From the NCBI GenBank assembly GCA_947174825.1, contig CAMWKN010000026.1, positions 1 to 9,543 on the forward strand: DNA of 9,543 nt. The letters are read 5' to 3'. A model generated the notes under the pieces. That model did no database searches. It saw only the letters and a program-made list of their open reading frames with translations, and had not been told where the DNA came from. The stretch comes from an uncultured Clostridium sp. (GTDB taxonomy: Bacteria; Bacillota_A; Clostridia; Lachnospirales; Lachnospiraceae). Positions 1 to 6,312 of this stretch are shown piece by piece (the stretch's first letter is position 1; each line of letters starts with the position of its first letter). A program made the translations under genes and the position numbers.

Positions 1-923
1 CAGTAAAATGTAACACGATTAAAATAATAATTAACGATATTTTCTTCTGTGTAATCGCCTGCCTCAAAAAAGGCAAGCTCATAGGACTGTTGTTGATCCG
101 CATTATAACCTCCACCTGAAATAGCAAGCTGAGGATTTTTCATATGAATCAGATCCCGGTATTGCTCCCTGAAATAATCCGCTACCTTTTCCAATTCTTC
201 ATACGAAGATGAATACTCAAAATGGTAGGAATCCGGCAAAGATACCGCAGGATCAAAACTGATATCTACTGTCAATTCTTGATCCACTTCCAGTTCCAGA
301 CCTTTTGATTGGACAGATAAACTAGTATACTTTCCATCCCCATCTTCCTCATGTGCATCATACAATATGACAGAATCTTTATGAATCTCAAGGGAATCAG
401 TATCTAAATCCAGACGTTTCGCAATCTCTAATAAACGTTTACGCATTTGCTTCTCATCTGCTCCTGATGATGGCTCAGCTTCCGAATACTGATTTTGATA
501 TACCGGCATTGCTAAGAGAGAGTCTTCTGACCGCCAGGGATTGCCGCTGACCAACTCTCCAATATTATGAACCATATACCCCTCAAAATACGCCTCAGAT
601 CCCATCCCCTCACTCACAGCTTCCGTAACCTGTAACAAAGGCAGATCTTTTGGATTTCCAGGTGTTTCCCGGGGTAATAATTTCTCAACGTCCTGCCACT
701 GCCTTGACGGCTCTGCTTTACGATTTGACAATAAATTCGAAAAGTTCCTAATCCCCAGCAAAATTCCAAAACCAAGGCATGCCGCCACTGCCACATGGCG
801 CCACCAGATTTTTTTGACGATTTTTTTATTTTTTACCGATCCCCTGCTGCGAATCTGATCGGTCTCTTCTATAAATTCATCCTGCAAATAATTCAAAGCA
901 TCACAAATATCTTCTTTTCTCAT
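1..923 (-). CDS. Membrane-anchored anti-sigma-factor-like protein (3' end beyond the window)
   Basis: An open frame of 307 codons runs from the ATG at 921-923 to the left edge without a stop, so the C-terminus is missing. The first 40 or so residues are charged and cytoplasmic-looking (MRKEDICDALNYLQDEF...). One hydrophobic segment follows at residues 41-58 (WRHVAVAACLGFGILLGI), then a long polar, presumably extracellular, domain with acidic stretches. This is the usual shape of the partner gene found behind small sigma factors in Lachnospiraceae. The start overlaps the sigma-gene stop in an ATGA (920-923), implying translational coupling, with its own AGGAGGG at 933-939. Inferred role: hold the sigma factor at the membrane and release it on an extracellular cue. 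I see no zinc-binding HxxxCxxC motif, so it is not a classical ZAS anti-sigma. The function is inferred from position and topology, not from a recognised domain. Confidence 0.72.
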   Translation of the reverse strand, partial: MRKEDICDALNYLQDEFIEETDQIRSRGSVKNKKIVKKIWWRHVAVAACLGFGILLGIRNFSNLLSNRKAEPSRQWQDVEKLLPRETPGNPKDLPLLQVTEAVSEGMGSEAYFEGYMVHNIGELVSGNPWRSEDSLLAMPVYQNQYSEAEPSSGADEKQMRKRLLEIAKRLDLDTDSLEIHKDSVILYDAHEEDGDGKYTSLSVQSKGLELEVDQELTVDISFDPAVSLPDSYHFEYSSSYEELEKVADYFREQYRDLIHMKNPQLAISGGGYNADQQQSYELAFFEAGDYTEENIVNYYFNRVTFY

Positions 924-1480
924 AGATCAAATCCCTCCTGTTCCAAATAAACTTTTAGACCCTTTCGAATCCGATACAACATACTCTTTGTTTTGGATTG
1001 ACTCATGTTATAATAGGCAGATACTTCTTTAATGGAATCCATATAATAATACCTTCCCACGAAAATACAACGTGCCTCCACCGACAATGTGCTCAGATAA
1101 TGATTGATTGCATCTGCCAGCAAATGCAAATCTACATCCCGTTCTGTGGTATTACCATCTGAAATACTTTCCCCCAATTCCGAAAGAGCAAGCGCATATT
1201 CCGAAGCCTTTCGTTTTGTTCGGGTTCGTCTTCGAAATATGTCAATGGATAATTGCCTGGTAATCTTTCCTAAATAAGTAGAGAGAACTTTCGGTTTATG
1301 AGGCGGCATAGAATTCCACGCTTTCAGATAGGTATCATTCACCCCCTCTTTGCTATCCTCTATATCAGTCAGAATATGATAGGCTATATTCAAAAGATAA
1401 GCCCCGTATTTTCCCTCCGTTTCTCGAATTGCTGTCTCATCCCTTTTCCAATACAGTGCAATGATCTGATCATCCTGCAT
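920..1480 (-). CDS. RNA polymerase sigma-70 family factor (ECF-like)
   Basis: A 186-residue protein, the normal size for an ECF-type sigma factor with regions 2 and 4 only. Region 2 covers about residues 15-90: the segment around DTYLKAWNSMPP (49-60) resembles region 2.2, and STYLGKITRQLSIDIFRRR (67-85) matches the 2.3-2.4 helix with its basic end. A polar linker spans 100-118. Region 4 is at 127-180, with LSVEARCIFVGRYY followed by a helix-turn-helix (DSIKEVSAYYNMSQSKTKSMLYRIRKGLK, about 148-176). It should direct RNA polymerase to a small regulon, probably under control of the membrane protein encoded by the overlapping downstream gene. The start is supported by an AGGAGG at 1491-1496, ten bases before the ATG. 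A possible self-recognised promoter lies at 1582-1607. The family call is firm; subgroup and target genes cannot be told from the sequence. Confidence 0.9.
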   Translation of the reverse strand: MQDDQIIALYWKRDETAIRETEGKYGAYLLNIAYHILTDIEDSKEGVNDTYLKAWNSMPPHKPKVLSTYLGKITRQLSIDIFRRRTRTKRKASEYALALSELGESISDGNTTERDVDLHLLADAINHYLSTLSVEARCIFVGRYYYMDSIKEVSAYYNMSQSKTKSMLYRIRKGLKVYLEQEGFDL

Positions 1481-1581
1481 CCTTGACTCTCCTCCTTTCC
1501 TCCAAATTAAGGTACTTTTTCCGAAAAAAGCATAAAGATCTCCCCGTTTTCTTTTGTTTCCCTTACCCCTCTATATATCAT

Positions 1582-1607
1582 CCCGACAAAAAACAACTTT
1601 GGTTGCA
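1582..1607 (-). promoter_or_regulatory. Candidate ECF-type promoter of the sigma/anti-sigma operon
   Basis: On the minus strand TGCAAC (1602-1607) is followed after 16 bases by CGGG (1582-1585). This resembles the -35 'GAAAC/GCAAC' plus -10 'CG-T/A' pattern of autoregulated ECF promoters, although CGGG departs from the usual CGTC or CGTA. It lies about 100 bases upstream of the sigma start. A sigma-A type alternative would use the TATATA just downstream (about 1573-1578), but no good -35 sits at the right distance. Confidence 0.3.
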
Positions 1608-1618
1608 TCAATATGGAC

Positions 1619-1670
1619 AAAAAAATTCCATACCGTAAAATTTAAAATAATAATTCTTACGATATGGAAT
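1619..1670 (-). terminator. AT-rich rho-independent terminator behind the hydrolase gene
   Basis: Two 14-base arms (1625-1638 and 1657-1670) pair across an 18-base loop. The single mismatch is C-A on the plus strand but G-U on the minus strand, so the hairpin is complete only in the leftward transcript. There it is followed at once by seven T (1619-1625 read in reverse). This fits a terminator for the hydrolase gene ending at 1795. The stem is poor in GC, so its efficiency is uncertain. Confidence 0.6.
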
Positions 1671-1794
1671 CCTCACTCTACGCTTCCTGGGAAGAATATT
1701 CCCCTTTTCGTCAAAAATGGTCTACAAACCCACTACCAATTACATATACCATGCTTTCATAGTGTGCCTCAGAACCGAACCACAAATCCATGAA

Positions 1795-2691
1795 TCACTG
1801 TTCCAAAAAATGAAGAATATCGGCATACACCTGCTCATTATTTTTTTCATTGAGAATTTCATGCCGCATTCCTGGATAGCTGATGCTGGCAATATGGGTA
1901 AATCCTGCTCTTTGTAAGACTAAGAGACTGTGGGCACTGCCCTTATCCCCGCCGGTGCAAGGATCCTCTGCTCCACGAACCGCCAGTATCGGCAAGTCCT
2001 TCTGCACATTTCGATAACGGCTGCTATCTGACATTCTCTGAACTAAACGAAACAAGTCACGATAACCCGCAACTCGAAAGCCATGTCCACAATAGGGATC
2101 CTCTATATACGCCTGCACATTATCTGCATCCATGCTAAGCCAGTCCAGATCTGTGGTACGGTCTGGGTTTTTCCAGTTGAAGCTCCCAATTGCCATTTTC
2201 TGTATTAAGGGAGAATAATATGCCCCGCCTTTCCATTTTTGCAGGATCCCCGTCAACGCAACGCCCAAACCGGCTGCTGGATTTGCATAAGGAAGTCCTG
2301 ACAAAATCACTTTTTCATAATCCTCAGACTGAGTCTGCAATAGATTTCTGGCAATAATGCTTCCCATGGAATGGGCAAACAAAATGATCTTCTCTGCTGA
2401 AAAACGATATTTGATATATGCAGTAATTCTGATCTGATCCATCAACAGATAATACCAGCCCCGCTTTTCTCCAAAATAACCCAGAACAGGGGCTGTCTGT
2501 CCATGACCTCTCATATCAGAAGTAATCACAGTATATCCTGCTCCATTCAGACATTTTGCTAAGCGCTCATACCGTTCCTGGTGCTCCTCCATTCCATGTA
2601 TGATCTGCACATATCCTTTGGGATCTTTTACCTCAAAAATATGCAGACAAAGTTTGTAACCATCTTTGGCTTTTATAACTATGTTTTCCAT
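1795..2691 (-). CDS. Alpha/beta hydrolase, monoacylglycerol lipase / serine aminopeptidase S33 type
   Basis: A 298-residue cytoplasmic protein without signal peptide. It has the Hydrolase_4 signature: the oxyanion-loop motif HGMEEHQERY (32-41), DMRGHGQT (59-66), the nucleophile elbow AHSMGS with Ser108, an acid residue at Asp243 (RGAEDPCTGG) and the catalytic His277 (GMRHEILNE). The triad is therefore complete. The elbow begins A-H-S-M-G-S rather than the commoner G-H-S-M-G-G, a conservative change. Members hydrolyse monoacylglycerols, lysophospholipids or other small esters; the substrate here is unknown. The start has GGAG at 2699-2702, seven bases before the ATG. It appears monocistronic, with an extended -10 promoter upstream and a hairpin terminator downstream, and is divergent from the receiver-alarmone synthetase gene. 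The family call is strong, the exact activity is not. Confidence 0.9.
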   Translation of the reverse strand: MENIVIKAKDGYKLCLHIFEVKDPKGYVQIIHGMEEHQERYERLAKCLNGAGYTVITSDMRGHGQTAPVLGYFGEKRGWYYLLMDQIRITAYIKYRFSAEKIILFAHSMGSIIARNLLQTQSEDYEKVILSGLPYANPAAGLGVALTGILQKWKGGAYYSPLIQKMAIGSFNWKNPDRTTDLDWLSMDADNVQAYIEDPYCGHGFRVAGYRDLFRLVQRMSDSSRYRNVQKDLPILAVRGAEDPCTGGDKGSAHSLLVLQRAGFTHIASISYPGMRHEILNEKNNEQVYADILHFLEQ

Positions 2692-2732
2692 GAATACACT
2701 CCATTTCTAACTATTTTCCGGTTTTTGTTATC

Positions 2733-2741
2733 ATTTTAGCA
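2733..2741 (-). promoter_or_regulatory. Extended -10 promoter of the hydrolase gene
   Basis: TGCTAAAAT on the minus strand is an extended -10 element (TG, one base, TAAAAT) 42 bases upstream of the hydrolase ATG. No good TTGACA-like -35 is present at the usual distance, which extended -10 promoters tolerate. Confidence 0.45.
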
Positions 2742-2861
2742 TACCCGGACATTTTTTTCTATATCCCTGGCATTTTGATTTGACGTTATTCCTTTATTAT
2801 CAGGGCTTCTTCCATATCACAAGAACAAAACTTTCAATTCAATCGTAAAAAATGTGAGAAA

Positions 2862-2885
2862 AAGAGCGAGAAAAATATCGCTTTT
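2862..2885. promoter_or_regulatory. Inverted repeat overlapping the -35 area of the receiver-synthetase promoter
   Basis: AGCGA (2865-2869) and TCGCT (2878-2882) form a dyad around an 8-base AT-rich centre. The pairing extends outward by a G-U and two A-T pairs. It covers the place where a -35 element would sit for the TATAAT at 2901-2906, so it may be an operator. It could also be chance in an A-rich tract. Confidence 0.3.
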
Positions 2886-2900
2886 CCCGCACATCTGTTG

Positions 2901-2906
2901 TATAAT
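2901..2906 (+). promoter_or_regulatory. -10 element of the receiver-alarmone synthetase gene
   Basis: A perfect TATAAT, 59 bases before the gene's ATG. The hexamer 17 bases upstream (TCGCTT, 2878-2883) is a poor -35, suggesting a promoter that needs an activator or is weak. The leader would be about 53 bases and ends with AAAGGAG at 2953-2959. Confidence 0.5.
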
Positions 2907-2917
2907 CTACTTATAGT

Positions 2918-2931
2918 TCCTACACGTAGGA
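2918..2931. promoter_or_regulatory. 14-bp dyad just downstream of the transcription start
   Basis: TCCTAC, AC, GTAGGA form a near-perfect palindrome. It begins 12 bases after the TATAAT, so it covers about +6 to +19 of the transcript. This is a typical place for a repressor operator. In RNA it could also fold as a 5-bp hairpin with a 4-base loop. Confidence 0.4.
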
Positions 2932-2965
2932 CAGCAAAACGATAATACAATGAAAGGAGACCGAT

Positions 2966-4072
2966 ATGCAGAAGATACTAGTGGTAGATGATATGGAAAT
3001 TAATCGTATGATACTGCATATGATACTAGAAGATACCTATAACATAGAGGTTGCTGCGAATGGAAAGCAGGCATTGCAGAAATTACTGGAAAATGAGCAG
3101 GAGTGGTCAGCTGTTTTACTGGATCTGCAAATGCCGGAATTGGACGGCTTTGGCGTGATTGAATCCATGGCGGAACATGGTCTTTTAGATAGAATTCCAG
3201 TATTTGTCGTCAGTAGCGAGCAGGCAGTTGAAGTAGAAAACCGCTGTCTGGAGCTGGGTGTTTCTGATTTTATTCACAAGCCTTTTGACAGCACCATTGT
3301 GAGAAACCGTATCCATAACACCATTGAATTATTCCAGCGCAAAAATGCCCTTCGGCAAAAAGTGGAGGAGCAGGAGGAAGCCCTCAAACAAAGGGATCAG
3401 ATTATTCAGATACAGGCTGGTAAGTTAAAGGAAGCAGAAGAATTCAACCAGCTGATGATGGAATACCGCTTTGCTATTATGGAAGTGGAAACCAGACTAA
3501 AGGTACTCAATGAAGAATTTTCCCACAAATATAAAAGGAATCCTTTTGAATCCATCAAAAGCCGGCTGAAAGACCCGGAAAGCATCTATGAGAAACTGGA
3601 GCGCAAAGGATATCCCGTCTCGATTGAAAATATCAGAGAACATATGACAGATGTGGCAGGTCTGCGTGTAATCTGTTCTTTCCCTGATGATATCTACCGC
3701 CTGGCAAATCTCTTTACCAGACAAGGTGATATTCTTCTTTTGAAAAGAAAGGACTATATCCAGAATCCGAAAGACAGCGGTTATCGCAGCCTTCATTTGA
3801 TCCTGAATGTTCCGATCTTTCTGTCCAATGAGATTAAATATGTAAAAGCGGAAATTCAGTTCCGCACAATAGCTATGGATTTCTGGGCAAGTCTGGAGCA
3901 TAAAATCAGATACAAAAAGGACATACACAATGTGGAGGAGATTGTAGAACAGCTCAAAAACTGCGCAGATACCATGGACGTATTGGATCACCAGATGCAG
4001 GATATCCGGGACAAAATAGATATTGAGACGCAGTCCCAAATCCAACAGGCACCTCAATCCCCAGAGGAATAA
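2966..4072 (+). CDS. Response regulator with C-terminal RelQ-like (p)ppGpp synthetase domain
   Basis: A 368-residue three-part protein. Residues 1-120 are a receiver domain with the full phosphorylation set: acidic pair Asp8-Asp9 (VVDD), acceptor Asp53 (LLDLQMPELDG), Ser83 and Lys105 (HKPF). Residues about 121-158 are a charged, Glu/Gln-rich coiled coil. Residues about 160-330 match small alarmone synthetases of the RelQ/YjbM kind: SRLKDPESI (Arg200, Lys202, ATP binding), TDVAGLRVI (Asp229, Arg234, metal and ATP), NPKDSGYRSLHLIL (Tyr273, His277, GTP site), EIQFRTIAMDFWASLEHKIRYK (Glu296, Gln298, Arg300). All key synthetase residues are present and there is no HD hydrolase domain. The protein should make (p)ppGpp or a related alarmone from ATP and GTP/GDP, gated by phosphorylation. 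A coiled coil between receiver and output recalls WspR-like REC-GGDEF proteins. No histidine kinase is in the window. Start: AAAGGAG six bases before the ATG. The last 15 or so residues are low complexity. Confidence 0.93.
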   Translation: MQKILVVDDMEINRMILHMILEDTYNIEVAANGKQALQKLLENEQEWSAVLLDLQMPELDGFGVIESMAEHGLLDRIPVFVVSSEQAVEVENRCLELGVSDFIHKPFDSTIVRNRIHNTIELFQRKNALRQKVEEQEEALKQRDQIIQIQAGKLKEAEEFNQLMMEYRFAIMEVETRLKVLNEEFSHKYKRNPFESIKSRLKDPESIYEKLERKGYPVSIENIREHMTDVAGLRVICSFPDDIYRLANLFTRQGDILLLKRKDYIQNPKDSGYRSLHLILNVPIFLSNEIKYVKAEIQFRTIAMDFWASLEHKIRYKKDIHNVEEIVEQLKNCADTMDVLDHQMQDIRDKIDIETQSQIQQAPQSPEE

Positions 4073-4126
4073 ATACACCTCCGATTTATTAAAAATTTTG
4101 GGAAAAATAATACTGAAGAATAAACA

Positions 4127-4170
4127 AAGCAGCCTGACATTTTAATTCTCATAAAAATGTCAGGCTGCTT
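4127..4170. terminator. Strong bidirectional terminator between convergent genes
   Basis: Two perfectly complementary 17-base arms (4127-4143 and 4154-4170) enclose a 10-base loop. The core AGCAGCCTGACA is GC-rich. The plus-strand side is followed by TTATATTC and the minus-strand side by TTTGTTTATTC, so it can stop transcription from both the receiver-synthetase gene and the phosphoesterase gene. Confidence 0.88.
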
Positions 4171-4195
4171 ATATTCTAACCCTACGTACACAATA

Positions 4196-6130
4196 TTAAT
4201 ACTGGAAAGTTCGGTCAACACCAGCTCCCACTCTCGTCAAATACAGCTTGTGCTGCCTAGTATCAATCTGTACAATCTCAAATGCCTGTTCCGTATTAGT
4301 CCCAATTTTCATGTCATAACCACCCCACGGTGTACTCTGTTTATAGGTATCACAGTTGGTAGACACCACCAATAAAGTGGAATCCTTCTTTGTCTGTTGT
4401 TCCTCTTTTCCCGTGGAACCTTCATTCACTGCACTGCCAGTAGTAATCTCTGCCGGTTCTTCTGTTATCTCCGGTACATTATCCTTTTTATCTGCCTGAT
4501 ATGTCAACAGGGAACTCAGATCACGGTGGCAGTGTCCCACCATCCATGCAGCCACATCTGCTTCTACTGCATTCTGTAATTCCAAAAGATGATTTGCATA
4601 GTCCTTCGCACCTGGAATGGTGTTTTCTGCTGCTCCCAATCTGGATGCTTTATAATAAGCATGAGAAAACAACATCACTGTCCATCCTTTCGGCAGTTCC
4701 TCAATACGATTATCTACCCACCACGAAACGTAAGGTTCTATATCTAATCTCGTATCAAAATAAAAGGAGATATATCTGATTTTATTTTTAAAATCATCCA
4801 GATAAGCACATTTTCCATTATTCTCAGTCACAGCAAAAGATGTCTGCTTCCGGTACATCAGATCAAATAACTGCGACTCCGACAAATAGCTAAGTGCATT
4901 ATAATTGTCTTCTGTATTCCAATCATGGTTTCCCGTAGTAGATAATACATTGCCATCAAACTGGGAATAAAAATCTTGTAATTCGGCAATAGCTGATTCC
5001 TGCGTATCATGATGACTGGTTATGGCATCTCCACCAAAAACCGTATATGGAATACTTAAACGCTTTGACAATTCACCAATTAATGCCGGTGACTTCTTCG
5101 CATTGGATTTCCAATGCGAATCTGTCATAAAGATAAATTTTGCCATAGAACCATTTGCCCGTTCCTTGGCAACTACACTTGCAACAGACCGATCCAATTC
5201 ATCCTTCCAATAAGACGGTATCTGAACCTTAATCCGACACTGGTACAACTTTCCACGGTATTTCGCACGGACATAGGTGGTTCCCAGTCTTTCTCCCTTT
5301 ACCTTAATCGTGGTAGAATTTTTCTTACTAAGGCTGGCAATCTGAGGGTTATCCACTGCCCAGTAGAGGGTATTCTGGGTATTCGGCTGTATAAGAATCT
5401 TATTCCAATTCACTATTTTCGATGTGATAGTATTTCGTTTCCCTTTAAAAGTGATGGTTTTTGTCTTTTTGACATCCAATGCCTGAGAAGAATACTCCAG
5501 CTTCGGATCCTTCGTTATTACCTTGCACTGATATATCTTCCCCTTATATTTTGCACGGATCACAGTATTGCCTTCTTTTTTTACTTTGATTTTGACAGCG
5601 CTGTTTCCTTTTTTCGACAATGAAATAATGGAGGGATTTTTTACCGCCCAGAAAATCTTCTTGTCGGTATCAGCCTTGGAATCTATTTTACCCCATTTTA
5701 CTACCTTAGACTTGGTCTTAGTTTTTTTTCCCCGAAATACAACCGTCTCAATCTCTCCTCTGTCCATAATCAGGGACTCTGAAGAAACAGACTGTTTCTT
5801 TATCGTAATCTTACAACGATAAAGCTTCTGATCGTATTTCACCCGGATGACTGCAGTACCCTTCTTTTTTGCCTCAATGACAGCCTTATTCTTCTTAGTC
5901 TTTTTGATATCTACAACTTTCTCATCCGTAGATTTCCACTTTATCTCCTCATATTTGTCAGGGTCAGCATTTTTTATGCTCAGAGTAAATATATTTCCTA
6001 CATACATCGTCTTCTTTTCTGTACTAATAGAAACTTTTCTGCTTTTTGCAGCTTTAGACTTTACACCACAGAAAACTGGTGTTATACATACAAGCAATAA
6101 TAATATGACCGTTAATCGTACCTTTTTCAT
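4196..6130 (-). CDS. Secreted metallophosphoesterase with three Ig-like repeats
   Basis: A 644-residue exported protein. A signal peptide (MKKVRLTVILLLLVCITPVF...) probably ends near SKA-A (25-28); the Cys21 context (PVFC) does not fit a lipobox. Residues about 32-110, 113-207 and 208-303 are three Lys-rich Ig-like (BIG2-like) beta domains, the last two clear copies of each other. The C-terminal half is a calcineurin-like phosphoesterase with every metal motif in order: Asp337/His339 (TDSHW), Asp368 (GGDA), Asn401-His402-Asp403 (TGNHDW), His490 (FSHAYY), His533/His535 (GHCH). A Glu/Thr/Ser/Lys-rich linker at about 547-584 interrupts the domain between GHCH and the final strands. The substrate is unknown; a secreted phosphomonoester or phosphodiester, or a wall polymer, is possible. 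No LPXTG sorting signal is visible, so retention would rely on the basic Ig-like domains. Start: GAGGG eight bases before the ATG. Confidence 0.9.
   Translation of the reverse strand: MKKVRLTVILLLLVCITPVFCGVKSKAAKSRKVSISTEKKTMYVGNIFTLSIKNADPDKYEEIKWKSTDEKVVDIKKTKKNKAVIEAKKKGTAVIRVKYDQKLYRCKITIKKQSVSSESLIMDRGEIETVVFRGKKTKTKSKVVKWGKIDSKADTDKKIFWAVKNPSIISLSKKGNSAVKIKVKKEGNTVIRAKYKGKIYQCKVITKDPKLEYSSQALDVKKTKTITFKGKRNTITSKIVNWNKILIQPNTQNTLYWAVDNPQIASLSKKNSTTIKVKGERLGTTYVRAKYRGKLYQCRIKVQIPSYWKDELDRSVASVVAKERANGSMAKFIFMTDSHWKSNAKKSPALIGELSKRLSIPYTVFGGDAITSHHDTQESAIAELQDFYSQFDGNVLSTTGNHDWNTEDNYNALSYLSESQLFDLMYRKQTSFAVTENNGKCAYLDDFKNKIRYISFYFDTRLDIEPYVSWWVDNRIEELPKGWTVMLFSHAYYKASRLGAAENTIPGAKDYANHLLELQNAVEADVAAWMVGHCHRDLSSLLTYQADKKDNVPEITEEPAEITTGSAVNEGSTGKEEQQTKKDSTLLVVSTNCDTYKQSTPWGGYDMKIGTNTEQAFEIVQIDTRQHKLYLTRVGAGVDRTFQY
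5231..5746 (-). repeat. Two 96-residue Ig-like repeats encoded in tandem
   Basis: Residues 129-204 and 225-300 of the phosphoesterase align at a constant offset of 96 residues with no gaps. Shared blocks are FWAVKNP / YWAVDNP, SLSKK, and IRAKYKGKIYQCKV / VRAKYRGKLYQCRI. A third, more distant copy (RVKYDQKLYRCKI) lies at about 47-108. Internal duplication is evident. Confidence 0.85.
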
Positions 6131-6180
6131 CGTATCATCCCTCTTCTTCCTCTGAATAAATGTTCCATTCTATCAAACTA

Positions 6181-6208
6181 ATCCTATTATTCCCTGTCTC
6201 CATGTCAA
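6181..6208 (-). promoter_or_regulatory. Sigma-A type promoter of the phosphoesterase gene
   Basis: On the minus strand a perfect TTGACA (6203-6208) is followed after 16 bases by TAGGAT (6181-6186), four of six matches to TATAAT. The leader would be about 45 bases. The first bases of the -35 lie in the T-run of the preceding terminator. Confidence 0.5.
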
Positions 6209-6242
6209 AAAATTGGCATTTTACATAAATAATTCGTGCCAA
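6207..6242 (-). terminator. Terminator behind the HAD phosphatase gene
   Basis: On the minus strand TTGGCA (6237-6242) pairs with TGCCAA (6213-6218) across an 18-base AT-rich loop and is followed directly by six T (6207-6212). It sits about 70 bases after the HAD gene stop. The stem is only six pairs, so strength is uncertain. Its T-run merges into the next gene's -35 element. Confidence 0.5.
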
Positions 6243-6312
6243 AGATAGGAAAAATCTATCTGTTAATGGCTGACATAGCAAGAATCTATACCATAACCAC
6301 ATTTTCTTACTA

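Larger units (their letters stand above)
1481..1794. other. Intergenic gap between sigma gene and hydrolase gene
   Basis: This 314-base AT-rich gap contains no convincing gene on either strand. It holds, from right to left, the 3' region of the hydrolase transcript, its terminator hairpin (1619-1670), a candidate sigma-operon promoter (1582-1607), a leader of about 95 bases, and the sigma-gene ribosome binding site (1491-1496). Short open frames on the plus strand here have no ribosome binding site and no recognisable product. Confidence 0.6.

Noticed and set aside
614..796. 60-residue minus-strand open frame
   Set aside because: It lies out of frame inside the anti-sigma-like gene, which is open across the whole left end, and has no ribosome binding site or recognisable motif.
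1689..1708. Short GGGAA/TTCCC inverted repeat as a further terminator
   Set aside because: Only five pairs with a short mixed tract after it; likely chance.
3497..4078. 193-residue open frame antisense to the alarmone synthetase domain
   Set aside because: The plus-strand frame carries all synthetase motifs here; the antisense product is hydrophobic noise without a ribosome binding site.
5114..5623. 169-residue plus-strand open frame
   Set aside because: Antisense to the Ig-like repeats of the phosphoesterase; the Lys-rich coding strand yields Phe/Leu-rich antisense codons.
6243..6261. AGATAG/CTATCT hairpin as HAD-gene terminator
   Set aside because: The stem is weak and only three T follow on the minus strand; the neighbouring TTGGCA/TGCCAA hairpin with six T is a better candidate.
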